Below are positions 33,267-41,966 of a DNA stretch of 64,000 nucleotides, piece after piece. Within the stretch, counting starts at the first letter, position 1. Every line of letters starts with the position of its first letter. Under the pieces are notes generated by a model, which ran no database searches, was not told the origin of the DNA, and saw nothing but the letters and a program-made list of their open reading frames with translations. The translations under genes were made by a program, and so were the position numbers. The DNA is from Amycolatopsis sp. 195334CR (GTDB lineage Bacteria > Actinomycetota > Actinomycetes > Mycobacteriales > Pseudonocardiaceae). The stretch lies in contig NZ_JAFJMJ010000003.1 in NCBI RefSeq assembly GCF_017309385.1, positions 620,001 to 684,000 on the forward strand. Reading direction: 5' to 3'.

Positions 33267-35591
33267 ATGACCAGCACCACGACGGACCGGTCGCGTCCGG
33301 CCGCCGACTTCGCCACGCTCGAGCGGGTCGAGGACCGGCTGCTGTGGCTGTCCTCGGCGGTCATCCACCACGCCAACCGGGTGCGGCCCAACCCGTCCGG
33401 GCTGAAGGTCGGCGGGCACCAGGCGTCGTCGGCCTCGATGGTCTCGGTGATGACCTCGCTGTGGTTCCGCCACCTGCGCCCCGAGGACCGGGTCTCGGTG
33501 AAACCGCACGCGTCCCCGGTGCTGCACGCCATCAACTACCTCCTCGGCGACCTCGACGCCGCCTACCTCCCCCGGCTGCGCGAGTTCGGCGGGCTGCAGA
33601 GCTACCCGAGCCGCGCCAAGGACCCCGACCAGGTCGACTACTCGACCGGTTCGGTCGGCATCGGCGCGACGGCCCCGATCTGGGGCGCGCTCTCGCGGCG
33701 GTACGTCGATTCGGCGTTCGGCACCGCCGGGTCCGGGCGCCAGTACTCGCTGGTGGGCGACGCCGAACTGGACGAGGGCGCGGTGTGGGAGGCGGTGCTC
33801 GACCCGGCCGTCGCCGAACTCGGCGAGGTGGTCTGGGTGGTCGACCTCAACCGGCAGTCGCTGGACCGCGTGGTGCCGAACATCGCCGCCGCCAAGCTGC
33901 AGGACATGTTCGCCGCGGCGGGCTGGCAGGTCATCACGGTGAAGTACGGGAGCCTGCTCCAGGAGCTGTTCACCCGGCCCGGTGGCGGGGAGCTGCGGGA
34001 CCGGATCGACACCATGTCCAACCCCGAGTACCAGCGGCTGCTGCGGTGCGACGCCGCCGAACTCCGGCGGCGCCTGCCCGGCGACGGTCCGGGCGCCGCG
34101 GGCATCACCGCGCTGGTGTCCGAAGTGGACGACGAGACGCTGGTGGACGCGGTGGCGAACCTCGGCGGGCACGACCAGCCCGCCATCGACGCCGCCTTCG
34201 AGTCCATCGAGGACACCCGCCCGACGGTGATCTTCGCCTACACCGTCAAGGGTTACGGCCTGGCCACCAAGGGCCACCCGCAGAACCACTCGGCGCTGCT
34301 GTCCGAGGAGCAGATGCGGGAACTGGCAGGCAAGCTCGGCGCGGACCTCGACGACCCGTGGGCCGGGTTCGCGCCGGACAGCGCCGAGCAGCGGTTGTGC
34401 GAGGAGACGGCCGCGCACCTGCGGCGGCCGCACATCGACCAGCGGACCCCGCCCGAGGTGCCCGCCGACTTCGGCCGGGTCCCGTCGGGCACCGCGACCA
34501 CCCAGGCCGCGCTGGGCCGGGTCCTGCTCGACCTCAGCCGGGGCGCGCCCGAAGCGGCCCGGCGCGTGGTGACGGTGAGCCCCGACGTCAGCTCCACCAC
34601 CAATCTCGGCGGCTGGGTGAACAAGGTGGGCGTGTGGTCCTCGGCCGAGCGCACCGACTGGTTCGCCGACGACGCCGAGACCATCCTGCACTGGCGTGAG
34701 AAGCCGACCGGCCAGCACATCGAACTGGGCATCGCCGAGGTCAACCTGGTCAGCATGCTCGGTGAGCTGGGCACCACCTGGAGCCGCTGGGGCGAGCCGC
34801 TGCTGCCGATCGGTGTGCTCTACGACCCGTTCGTCGAGCGCGCGCTCGAACCGTGGTCCTACGGCATCTACGCCGGTGGGCAGTCGATCCTGGTCGGTAC
34901 GCCGTCGGGTATTTCGCTGGCGCCGGAAGGCGGGGCGCACCAGTCGATCAAGACCCCGTCGATCGGACTGGAACAACCCGGCTGCGTGAGCTACGAACCC
35001 GCGTTCGCCATCGACACCGAATGGGCGCTGCTGGCCTGCCTCGGCCGGTTGGGCCGGCCGGACGGCACCTCGGCCTACCTGCGCCTGTCCACCCGGCCGG
35101 TCGACCAAAGCCTGGCCGCGGTGCCCGCCGACCCCGCCGCCCGCGAACGGCGTCGCAGGCAGGTGGTGGCCGGGGCGTACACCCTGCGCCGCACGGCGGA
35201 ACCCCAGGTGACCATCGCCGCCATGGGCGCCATCGTGCCCGAGGCGCTCGCTGCGGCGGAGCGGCTCGACCAGGTCGGGGTGGCCGCCGACGTGGTCTGC
35301 GTGACCAGCCCGGACCTGCTCTACCGCGCGGTCCGCGCCCGCCAGGGCCACGAACCGGCCGACAGCTGGATCCTGGACCAGGTGTTCCCGGCCGATCGGG
35401 CGGTCCCGCTGGTGACCGCGCTCGACGGCCACCCGCACACGTTGTCCTTCCTCGCCACGATCAACCGCGTCGCCACCACCGCGCTGGGCGTGACCCGGTT
35501 CGGCCAGTCGGGTTCGCTGGAGGAGGTCTACCGCCACCACGGGCTCGACGCGGGCAGCCTCGTCCGGGCCGCGCTCGATCTGACCAGCTGA
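33267..35591 (+). CDS. AceE/MdeB-like 2-oxoacid dehydrogenase E1 (transketolase-like)
   Basis: 774 residues in one chain: ThDP domain with ISPLE-type start, SGLKVGGHQASSASMVSVMT, STGSVGIGA and the Mg/ThDP motif GDAELDEGAVWEA then VVDLNRQ (about 170-200); middle domain with ELGIAEVNLVSMLGELG (about 490-507); C-terminal transketolase domain. It is shorter than AceE (~900) and matches the MdeB-type branch that oxidises 2-oxobutyrate or branched 2-oxo acids. GAGGAGG lies upstream of ATG 33267. No E2/E3 genes adjoin, so it would borrow those of another complex. Lrp divergent. Confidence 0.85.
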   Translation: MTSTTTDRSRPAADFATLERVEDRLLWLSSAVIHHANRVRPNPSGLKVGGHQASSASMVSVMTSLWFRHLRPEDRVSVKPHASPVLHAINYLLGDLDAAYLPRLREFGGLQSYPSRAKDPDQVDYSTGSVGIGATAPIWGALSRRYVDSAFGTAGSGRQYSLVGDAELDEGAVWEAVLDPAVAELGEVVWVVDLNRQSLDRVVPNIAAAKLQDMFAAAGWQVITVKYGSLLQELFTRPGGGELRDRIDTMSNPEYQRLLRCDAAELRRRLPGDGPGAAGITALVSEVDDETLVDAVANLGGHDQPAIDAAFESIEDTRPTVIFAYTVKGYGLATKGHPQNHSALLSEEQMRELAGKLGADLDDPWAGFAPDSAEQRLCEETAAHLRRPHIDQRTPPEVPADFGRVPSGTATTQAALGRVLLDLSRGAPEAARRVVTVSPDVSSTTNLGGWVNKVGVWSSAERTDWFADDAETILHWREKPTGQHIELGIAEVNLVSMLGELGTTWSRWGEPLLPIGVLYDPFVERALEPWSYGIYAGGQSILVGTPSGISLAPEGGAHQSIKTPSIGLEQPGCVSYEPAFAIDTEWALLACLGRLGRPDGTSAYLRLSTRPVDQSLAAVPADPAARERRRRQVVAGAYTLRRTAEPQVTIAAMGAIVPEALAAAERLDQVGVAADVVCVTSPDLLYRAVRARQGHEPADSWILDQVFPADRAVPLVTALDGHPHTLSFLATINRVATTALGVTRFGQSGSLEEVYRHHGLDAGSLVRAALDLTS

Positions 35592-35603
35592 CCAACCGGC
35601 CAC

Positions 35604-35640
35604 GGTGACCGGCGGCGGCGGAGTGCGCGCCGCGGTCACC
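35604..35640. terminator. bidirectional terminator hairpin
   Basis: GGTGACC-G-GCGGCG pairs with CGCCGC-GGTCACC: 13-bp stem with a single bulged G and an 11-nt loop, lying between the convergent dehydrogenase and the small-protein gene. Confidence 0.6.
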
Positions 35641-35652
35641 GCCCATCCCCGG

Positions 35653-35760
35653 TTACAGCGTCCAGTCGCCGACGCGCCTGGTGCCCTGCACCGAAGCGAC
35701 CAGGTCGAAGCCCACCACCAGCAGCACCGCGATTTCCACGAGCATGAGCAGGAACAGCAT
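35653..35760 (-). CDS. 35-residue single-helix membrane protein
   Basis: MLFLLMLVEIAVLLVVGFDL then a short basic tail RRVGDWTL. ATG 35760 is preceded by an exceptionally good ribosome site, AAGGAGGTGA, that overlaps the stop codon of the upstream MFS gene, so it is translationally coupled. Too short for most gene callers. May be a transporter accessory helix (single-pass small protein); unknown function. The hydrophobic core spans residues 1-24. Confidence 0.6.
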   Translation of the reverse strand: MLFLLMLVEIAVLLVVGFDLVASVQGTRRVGDWTL

Positions 35761-35768
35761 TTCTCCGT

Positions 35769-36955
35769 TCACCTCCTTCCCCTGCCACCAGTCCCGACGT
35801 ACCCGGGTCGTGCGGCCAGCAACCCACTCACCAGCTCCGGCACCACCAGCACCAGCAGCACCCCGATCGACCACCCCCAGCCGCCCGTGACCGTGTGCAG
35901 CACGCCGAAGGTCAGCGGGCCGGATCCGGCGATGAGGTACCCACCCGACTGGGCCATGCCGGACAGCCGCGCGGTGAGCGCGGCGGTGGGCGAACGGAGG
36001 TTCAGCAGGGTGTAGGCGAGCGGGAACGCGCTGCCGGTGGCAAGACCGAAGATCGCGACCCACACCCAGCCTACCTCCGGGGCCAGCAGCAGCCCGCCGA
36101 GGCCGAGGCCCATCGCGGCCACCACCGCGACCACGAGCGGGCGCTGGTCGCGGAGCCGCGCGGCGACCACCGGAACGAGGAAACCCAGTGGTATTCCCAC
36201 AATCACGATGAGCGCGTTCATCATCCCGGCGGTGGCGGGCGAGAACCCGTTGTCCCGCATGAGCTCCGGCAACCACGACGTGAGCGTGTAGAACATGAGC
36301 GACGCCATACCCATGAAAATCGTCACAGCCCATGCCAGCGGGGAACGCAGCAGTGATCCCGGGTCGGCCTCGGCTTCGGCCGGGGGCGCCGGAAGTCGGA
36401 GCCGGGCCCACACCGCGGCCGCGATCACCGCCGGGACCGCCCACACGGCCAGTGCCAGCCGCCAGCCGCCGAGTTGCTCGAGCGGGACGGCCAAGCCCGC
36501 CGCGGTGGCGCCGCTGACCGACATCAGCATCATCGCCAGCCCGGTGAGCGGTCCGACGCGGCCGGGGAAGGCGCGCTTGATCACCGCGGGCACCAGCACG
36601 TTGCCGGTGGCGATCCCGGCGCCGGCCAGCACCGTGCCGGTGTACAGCGCCACCGGCACCGGCACCACGCGCAGCAGGGCCCCGAGCGTGATCACCACCA
36701 GCGCGACGGCGATCGCCGTCCCGATGCCCACCCGGCGCGCGAGCGCGGGGCGAATGCGGAGAAGACGCCGAGGCACAGCATCGGCAGCGTGGTGAGCACA
36801 CCGGTCTCGAACCCGGTGAGCCCGGCGCCGTCCTGGACCTCGCTCAGCACCGGGGGCACACCGGTGATGGCCGCCCGCAGGTTCAGCGTCACCAGCACCA
36901 GACCGGCCAGGATCCAGAGGGTCCTGGCTCGCGCGGTGGTGGTCGAAGTGGTCAT
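35769..36955 (-). pseudogene. CynX/NimT-like MFS transporter, frameshifted
   Basis: The protein starts at ATG 36955 (MTTSTTTARARTLWILAGLVL...NLRAAITGVPPVLSEV, the CynX-type signature) but the frame breaks at about 36745 after GVFSAFAPR; the rest (LARRVGIGTAIAVALVV... to GGRGRR*) continues in another frame. The DNA reads CCG-CG-CTC where a full CGN codon is expected, so one base is missing in a CGCGCG-rich stretch. Restored it would be about 395 residues with 12 helices. It may be a true loss or a sequencing error. Divergent from a LysR gene that would regulate it. Confidence 0.82.
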
Positions 36956-37013
36956 GACCGCAGCATGACCCGGGAGGACCGTTGCGGTCCATTGCGGATT
37001 TCGCCGGTGATTG

Positions 37014-37028
37014 TGCAAAATCATTGCA
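37014..37028. promoter_or_regulatory. TGCAA-N5-TTGCA dyad at the LysR start
   Basis: Perfect inverted repeat TGCAA-AATCA-TTGCA ending at the A of ATG 37028, matching the T-N11-A spacing of LysR boxes. CAAAAT (37016-37021) could be the -10 box 6 nt before the start (leaderless). Confidence 0.5.
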
Positions 37029-37984
37029 TGATCGACCTGCGCCGCCTGCACATGCTCCGCGTCGTCCAGCAGCAGGGCACGGTCACCGCGGCGGCCGAGG
37101 CCCTGCACCTCACCCCGTCGGCGATCTCCCACCACCTGCGTGAACTCGCCCGCGAGCTGAAGGTCCCGCTGCTGGAACCCCAGGGCCGCGGGGTCCGGCT
37201 GACCCCCGCCGGGCGCCTGCTGGTCGACCACGCCGACGCGCTGCTGGCCCGCTGGGAGGAGGCACGCGCGGACCTGGAGTCCTTCCGGGCCGGGCGGGCC
37301 GGGCCGTTGCGCATCGCGGGTTTCACCACCGCGATCAGCGGCCTGGTCGCGCCCGCGGCCGGGCGGCTGCGGCGCAGCCACCCGGACCTCGTGGTGCAGG
37401 TGCACGAGTGCGACACCGCGGAGAGCATGGACCTGCTGGTGGCGGGCAAGGCGGATGTCGCGCTGGTGGAACCGGTCGCGGGCGGTCCCCCGCCGGACGA
37501 CGCGCGGTTCGAGCAGCGGCTCCTGCTGGAGGAGCCGTACCTGCTGCTGGTGCCCGCCGACCACCCGCTGGCCGGCACCGAACCGGTCCGGCTGGCGGAC
37601 GCGGCGGCGGAGGACTGGATCGTCGCCGACCCCGGCACCTGCGATCACGTCCAGCGGGTGGAGGCGCTGTGCGCGGCGGCCGGCTTCTCCCCGCGGATCG
37701 TGCACGCGGCCACGCAGTGGGCGACGATCTGGTCGCTGGTCGCGAACGGGCTCGGGGTCTCACTGGTGCCGCGGCTGACCGAGGGCCCGGCGGGCCAGGC
37801 GGTGTCGCTGGTGCCGGTGTCGAGCGAAAACCCGCCGACGCGGCGGATCTTCACCTGCGTGCGCCGCGGCAGCGGGCGGAACCCGCTCATCGAACTCGGG
37901 CTCCAGGCACTGGAAGAGGTGGCGGTCAGCGCAGCACTGCCGCCAGCAGATCTGCGCCCAGCGCCGTCAGGTCGGGCAGGTTGA
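37028..37984 (+). CDS. LysR-family transcriptional regulator
   Basis: 318 residues. HTH at residues 1-62 (IDLRRLHMLRVVQQQGTVTAAAEALHLTPSAISHHL split over this span), substrate-binding domain from about 92 (GPLRIAGFTTAISGLVAPAA) with VADPGTCDHVQRVEALC and WSLVANGLGVSLVPRL. ATG 37028 chosen over an in-frame start at 36965, which would add 21 residues unlike the family. Divergent from the broken CynX-like gene. The last 59 nt overlap the convergent ArsR-type gene. Confidence 0.9.
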   Translation: MIDLRRLHMLRVVQQQGTVTAAAEALHLTPSAISHHLRELARELKVPLLEPQGRGVRLTPAGRLLVDHADALLARWEEARADLESFRAGRAGPLRIAGFTTAISGLVAPAAGRLRRSHPDLVVQVHECDTAESMDLLVAGKADVALVEPVAGGPPPDDARFEQRLLLEEPYLLLVPADHPLAGTEPVRLADAAAEDWIVADPGTCDHVQRVEALCAAAGFSPRIVHAATQWATIWSLVANGLGVSLVPRLTEGPAGQAVSLVPVSSENPPTRRIFTCVRRGSGRNPLIELGLQALEEVAVSAALPPADLRPAPSGRAG

Positions 37985-38987
37985 GCGAGTAGCGGACGTA
38001 CCGGCCGTCGCGCTGGGCGGTGAGCAGGCCCGCGCGGCGCAGGACGGCGAGGTGACGGGAGACCTCCGGGGCGGTGAGTTCCCAGGAGTGGGCCAGTTCG
38101 CCGGTGGTGTGCGGGCCGCGGGCCAGTGTCCGCAGCAACCGCAGGCGGATCGGGTGGGCGAGCGCCTCCAGCCGGAGCGTGACGGTGTCCAGCGAGACCG
38201 GTCCGGCCTGCTCGGCCACCGGGTACTGCACCACCGGCTGCCAGCCGGGCGCGTGCACCACGACCAGGTGTGGGCCGGCGAACGCGCTGGGGAGGAAGGT
38301 GATGCCGTCCTCGTGTGCCGCGGTCGCCTTGTCCTGCAGCTTGTCCACGATGACGCGGTCGCCGTCCGGGGACAGGGTGATCGCGCCGGACACCGAGGCG
38401 AGCGCGGCCCGGAGCCCGCGCTGCCGCCGCAGATCGCTCTTCCGGCGGACGTCGGCGGTGAGCTGAGCGGCGACGCTCGCCCACGCGACGTCGAAGAAGG
38501 CCTCGGCGCACTGTTCGAGGGTTTCGCGTACGCGTGCCCGCACCGCCGCCGGGTCCGTGAGCAGGCGTTCCGCGAAGGCCTCCTGCCGCGGGCCGCGGGC
38601 TTGGGCGAGGTCCAGCGCCCGTTCGCGCGCGGCCGGGTCGGTGAGCGGGGAGGCGGTGATGGCGCGGACGCGGTTGCTGCCGCAGGTGCTGACCAGGGCG
38701 GCGGTGACGTAGGCGTCGTCGTCGATGCGGTCGACGTCGTCCAGTTCGGCGGCCAGCGTGGGGCGGGGCTTGGCGGGGAGGAGGAAGTCGGCCTGGGAGG
38801 ACCGCCAGAGGAACTCGGCCTCCCGCAGGCGCTCGGCCAGCTCCGGGCCCACCCGGACCCCACTGGCCCACCCCGCGAGCTGCGGGTGGTGGCCGGGTTC
38901 GGCGAGCACGTGCAGCATCGCGGTCAGCTCGGCCAGCGGGGAAACCGCGAACCGAAGCGGCCCGCCGAGGTCGATCCGCAAGGTCAT
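37926..38987 (-). CDS. DUF5937/ArsR-type winged-helix regulator
   Basis: 353 residues. Long N-terminal domain of the DUF5937 kind (about 1-250: RIDLGGPLRFAVSPLAELTAML, PGHHPQLAGW) and a C-terminal ArsR HTH (about 265-340: LEALAHPIRLRLLRTLARG, TTGELAHSWELTAPEVSRHL, LRRAGLLTAQRDGRYVRYSL). No metal-binding Cys pattern, so not a metal sensor. Divergent from the MFS gene at 39108, with TTGAC-N7-GTCAA between. It probably controls that pump. Confidence 0.88.
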   Translation of the reverse strand: MTLRIDLGGPLRFAVSPLAELTAMLHVLAEPGHHPQLAGWASGVRVGPELAERLREAEFLWRSSQADFLLPAKPRPTLAAELDDVDRIDDDAYVTAALVSTCGSNRVRAITASPLTDPAARERALDLAQARGPRQEAFAERLLTDPAAVRARVRETLEQCAEAFFDVAWASVAAQLTADVRRKSDLRRQRGLRAALASVSGAITLSPDGDRVIVDKLQDKATAAHEDGITFLPSAFAGPHLVVVHAPGWQPVVQYPVAEQAGPVSLDTVTLRLEALAHPIRLRLLRTLARGPHTTGELAHSWELTAPEVSRHLAVLRRAGLLTAQRDGRYVRYSLNLPDLTALGADLLAAVLR

Positions 38988-39049
38988 CGCTTCAGCATCA
39001 CCGACCCGCTCCCCGGCAGCCGCACCGGCTCACCCCACCGCGGCACCGA

Positions 39050-39066
39050 TTGACGGAGGTGGTCAA
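39050..39066. promoter_or_regulatory. TTGAC-N7-GTCAA operator candidate
   Basis: Perfect 5-bp arms with a 7-nt spacer between the ArsR-type gene and the divergent MFS gene; ArsR-family sites often have this form. Confidence 0.5.
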
Positions 39067-39107
39067 CCGGCGGGTGCGGGCCGGGTGCGGCGACCACGGT
39101 GAGCGCC

Positions 39108-40286
39108 ATGGTCACCAAGCTCCGCCCCCGCGCCCTCGTCCGCGCGTCCGGCGGCCCCCGGTACGCCGCCGCGCTCGCGGTGGACGCGCTCGGCACCGGC
39201 CTCCTGCGGCCCTTCCTGCTGCTCTACGGGGTGACCGTGCTGGAACTGTCCGCACCGGCCACCGGGCTCGCCATGACCGGCGGCATCGTCGCCGGGCTCG
39301 GCTGCACGCCCGTGGTGGGCCGCTGGCTGGACCGGGGTGCGCGCAGCACGGTCGTGGCCGCGTCGATGCTGGTGCGCGTGCTGGGCGTGGCCGTGCTACT
39401 GGCCACCCCGGCCGGGCAGGTCTGGCCGTTCGCCGCGGCGGCGCTCCTGCTCGGGATCGGCAACCAGGCCTGGCCCGCCGCCCACGCGGCCGTCGTGGCC
39501 ACCGTCGCCGTCGGCCGCGACCGCGACACCGCGCTCGCGGCGGGCCGCGCCCTGCGCAACGCCGGTCTCGGCATCGGGGCCCTGCTCGCCACCGTCTGCC
39601 TGACCGGCGGCACCACCGGGTTGCGGGCACTGGCCGCCGTGACCGGACTCGCCTACCTCGTCGCCGCGGTGCTGGCGTGGTCCGTCCGCCTGCGCGCCGA
39701 CCCGGTCCCGCTGAGTTGCGACGAGGACCGCGCGCCCGCCCCTCGGCTGCGCGGACTGCTGGCCGCCAACGTGGTCTACGTCTTCTGCCTCAACGTTCCC
39801 GAGATCGCGCTGCCGCTGATCCTGGTGACCCAGCTGCACGCGTCGCCGGTGTGGTCGGCGGCGATCTTCGTGGCGAACACGGTGCTGGTGGTCACCCTCC
39901 AGGTACCGGTCACCGTCGCGCTGGAGCGGTTCTCCCGGCGGACCGCGCTGGCGCTGGGCGGGGTGGTGCTCGCCTTGTCCTACCTCGGTTTCCTCGCGGC
40001 CACCTCGCTCGGCGGCGGCTGGGGCGCGCCCGCGGTCGCCGTGGTGTCGGTGGTCTGCACCCTCGGCGAGATCGTCTACGCCGGGAGTGCCACCGCGCTC
40101 GCCACCGCCCTCGCCCCACCCCACGCGCTGGGCCGGACGTTGGCGCGCTTCGAGTTCTCCACCGGCTTCGGGCTCGCCGTCTCCCCCACCGTCATCACCG
40201 CTCTCGCACCCCACGGCCCGACCGCGCTCTGGGGCAGTCTCGCCGCCGCGACGCTCGTCTCCGCTTCCGTCGTACGCCGCGCCTAG
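39108..40286 (+). CDS. MFS transporter
   Basis: 392 residues, 12 hydrophobic segments: DALGTGLLRPFLLLYGVTVLE in helix 1 region, VVGRWLDRGARST loop after helix 2, GIGNQAWPAAHAAVVATVAVGRDRDTALAAGR, and TALAPPHALGRTLARFEFSTGF after helix 10. GTG 39099 gives three more residues; neither start has a clear ribosome site. Probably an efflux pump under the divergent ArsR-type regulator. Its stop codon lies inside the likely -10 box of the next gene. Confidence 0.86.
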   Translation: MVTKLRPRALVRASGGPRYAAALAVDALGTGLLRPFLLLYGVTVLELSAPATGLAMTGGIVAGLGCTPVVGRWLDRGARSTVVAASMLVRVLGVAVLLATPAGQVWPFAAAALLLGIGNQAWPAAHAAVVATVAVGRDRDTALAAGRALRNAGLGIGALLATVCLTGGTTGLRALAAVTGLAYLVAAVLAWSVRLRADPVPLSCDEDRAPAPRLRGLLAANVVYVFCLNVPEIALPLILVTQLHASPVWSAAIFVANTVLVVTLQVPVTVALERFSRRTALALGGVVLALSYLGFLAATSLGGGWGAPAVAVVSVVCTLGEIVYAGSATALATALAPPHALGRTLARFEFSTGFGLAVSPTVITALAPHGPTALWGSLAAATLVSASVVRRA

Positions 40287-40295
40287 GCTGGCGGC

Positions 40296-41132
40296 ATGGG
40301 GACCACGGCGGATTGGGAGGTCGTGCGGCCAGGGCGGCCCAGCCGGGTCGCGGGCGTGCGCATGGCCGGGTTCCGCAGCCGCGGCCCGGTCGACGTGCGG
40401 GCGGTCGGGCACCCGGCCGTCACGCTGGTGCTGGAGTTCGGCGACGGCCCGCTCGTCGTGGACGAAAACCTCGAACAGCAAGGGAATCTGGTGGCCAGGC
40501 CGGCGTTCGGGGGCCTCCGCGTGCGCGGGGAACAGGTCGAATGCGTGCAGGTGCGCCTGTCGCCCGTGGCCGCGCACGCCGTGCTCGGTACCTGGCAGGA
40601 CCACACGGTGGTGGCGCTCGACGACCTCTGGGGCCGGGAGGCGGCCCGGATCCGGGAGCGGTTCGGGGAAGCGTCGTCGTGGCAGGAGCGGTTCGCCATG
40701 GCCGACGCGGTGCTCGCCCGCCGATACGAGGACGGACCGCGGGTGGATCCCGAAGTGGCCCGCGCCTGGGACCGGATCAACGCCGGCCGCGGCCGGGTAC
40801 GCGTCGACGACCTGGCGGCCGAGGTCGGCTGGAGCCGCAAGCGCCTGTGGTCCCGGTTCCAGGCGCAACTCGGCATGCCGCCCAAGCGCGCCGCGAGGCT
40901 GGTCCGCTTCGACCACGCCGCCCGCGGCTTGGCGGCGGGCCGGGAGGCGGCGCGCGTCGCGGCCGAAAGCGGGTACGCCGACCAGTCCCACCTGCACCGG
41001 GACGTGCGGGCGTTCAGCGGTCTCACCCCGGCGGCGATGACCGGGCAGGTGTGGCTGGCGGTGGACCGGCTCGCCTGGGGGAACATTCGTCCAATACCCG
41101 CCGACGCGGCACGCACCACGCTGGCCGGGTGA
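40296..41132 (+). CDS. AraC-family transcriptional regulator
   Basis: 278 residues. N-terminal sensing half (about 1-150) and C-terminal double HTH (about 165-260): VRVDDLAAEVGWSRKRLWSRF, LGMPPKRAARLVRFDHAAR, VAAESGYADQSHLHRDVRAFSG, LTPAAM. No Shine-Dalgarno; TAGGCT (40284-40289), which contains the stop of the MFS gene, ends 6 nt before ATG, suggesting a leaderless start. GTGA overlap couples it to the SDR gene. Confidence 0.88.
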   Translation: MGTTADWEVVRPGRPSRVAGVRMAGFRSRGPVDVRAVGHPAVTLVLEFGDGPLVVDENLEQQGNLVARPAFGGLRVRGEQVECVQVRLSPVAAHAVLGTWQDHTVVALDDLWGREAARIRERFGEASSWQERFAMADAVLARRYEDGPRVDPEVARAWDRINAGRGRVRVDDLAAEVGWSRKRLWSRFQAQLGMPPKRAARLVRFDHAARGLAAGREAARVAAESGYADQSHLHRDVRAFSGLTPAAMTGQVWLAVDRLAWGNIRPIPADAARTTLAG

Positions 41133-41923
41133 CTGGACTACGTGGCACGAAGGTGCTGGTGACCGGCGCCAGCGGCGGAATCGGGCAAGCGCTCGCGGTC
41201 GAACTGGCCGGGTGCGGTGGCGAAGTGGTGCTCAGCGGGCGCCGGGCGGAGGTGCTCGAACCGCTGGCGGGGCGGCTGGGCGGACGGGCCGTCCCGGCCG
41301 ATCTGACCGAACCGGACGCGGCGGCCCGCCTGCTCGACGCGGCAGGCGAAATCGACGTGCTGGTGGCCAACGCCGCGTTGCCCGCGACCGGTCTGCTCGC
41401 GAACTACTCCCTGCCGGAGATCGATCGCGCGCTGGCGGTCAACCTCCGCGCGCCGATCGTGCTGGCGAAGCTGGCCGGGGCGCGCATGGCCGCCCGCGGC
41501 CGCGGGCACCTGGTGTTCATCTCCTCGCTGTCCGGGAAAACCGCGTCGGGGCAGGCTTCGCTCTACAACGCCACCAAGTTCGGGCTGCGGGGGTTCGCCT
41601 TGGCGCTGCGTGAGGACCTGCGGCCGCACGGCGTCGGCGTCTCGACGGTGTTCCCCGGCTTCATCCGCGACGCGGGCATGTTCGCCGACTCCGGCGCGGT
41701 CCTGCCGCGGGGGGTGGGCACGCGATCACCGCGGGACGTGGCGCGGGCGACCGTGCGGGCCATCGAGCGCGACCTCGCCGAGGTCGACGTGGCACCGCTG
41801 GGCCTGCGCCTGACCGCGGTGCTCGGTGGCGTGGCCCCGAGCCTGGCCGCCACCGTCCAGCGCCGCCTCGGCGGGGACCAGGTCACCGGGCAGCTCGCCG
41901 CGGGGCAGCGGCACAAGCGCTGA
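41129..41923 (+). CDS. short-chain dehydrogenase/reductase
   Basis: 264 residues. NAD(P) motif VTGASGGIGQALAVELAG (11-28), basic SGRRAEVLEP after strand 2 favouring NADPH, VANAALPATG (about 82), catalytic Ser in VFISSLSGKT, and YNATKFGLRG (Tyr/Lys about 151-155). Substrate not evident. GTG 41129 overlaps the AraC stop, so AraC may govern it. Confidence 0.9.
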   Translation: MTGLRGTKVLVTGASGGIGQALAVELAGCGGEVVLSGRRAEVLEPLAGRLGGRAVPADLTEPDAAARLLDAAGEIDVLVANAALPATGLLANYSLPEIDRALAVNLRAPIVLAKLAGARMAARGRGHLVFISSLSGKTASGQASLYNATKFGLRGFALALREDLRPHGVGVSTVFPGFIRDAGMFADSGAVLPRGVGTRSPRDVARATVRAIERDLAEVDVAPLGLRLTAVLGGVAPSLAATVQRRLGGDQVTGQLAAGQRHKR

Positions 41924-41933
41924 CCGTGCTTGA

Positions 41934-41952
41934 GTCTCCCCCGGGGGTAGAC
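41934..41952. promoter_or_regulatory. MerR-type palindrome before the MerR gene
   Basis: GTCTCCCCC followed by GGGGGTAGAC forms a GC-rich dyad (one extra base in the right arm) 14 nt before the ATG, starting inside TTGAGT (41930-41935). Probably the autoregulatory site. Confidence 0.5.
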
Positions 41953-41966
41953 GGGAAGGTGGCTTC

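Noticed and set aside
32931..35639. 902-codon minus-strand frame over the 2-oxoacid dehydrogenase gene
   Set aside because: Shadow frame with low-complexity composition; the dehydrogenase frame has ThDP and transketolase motifs throughout.
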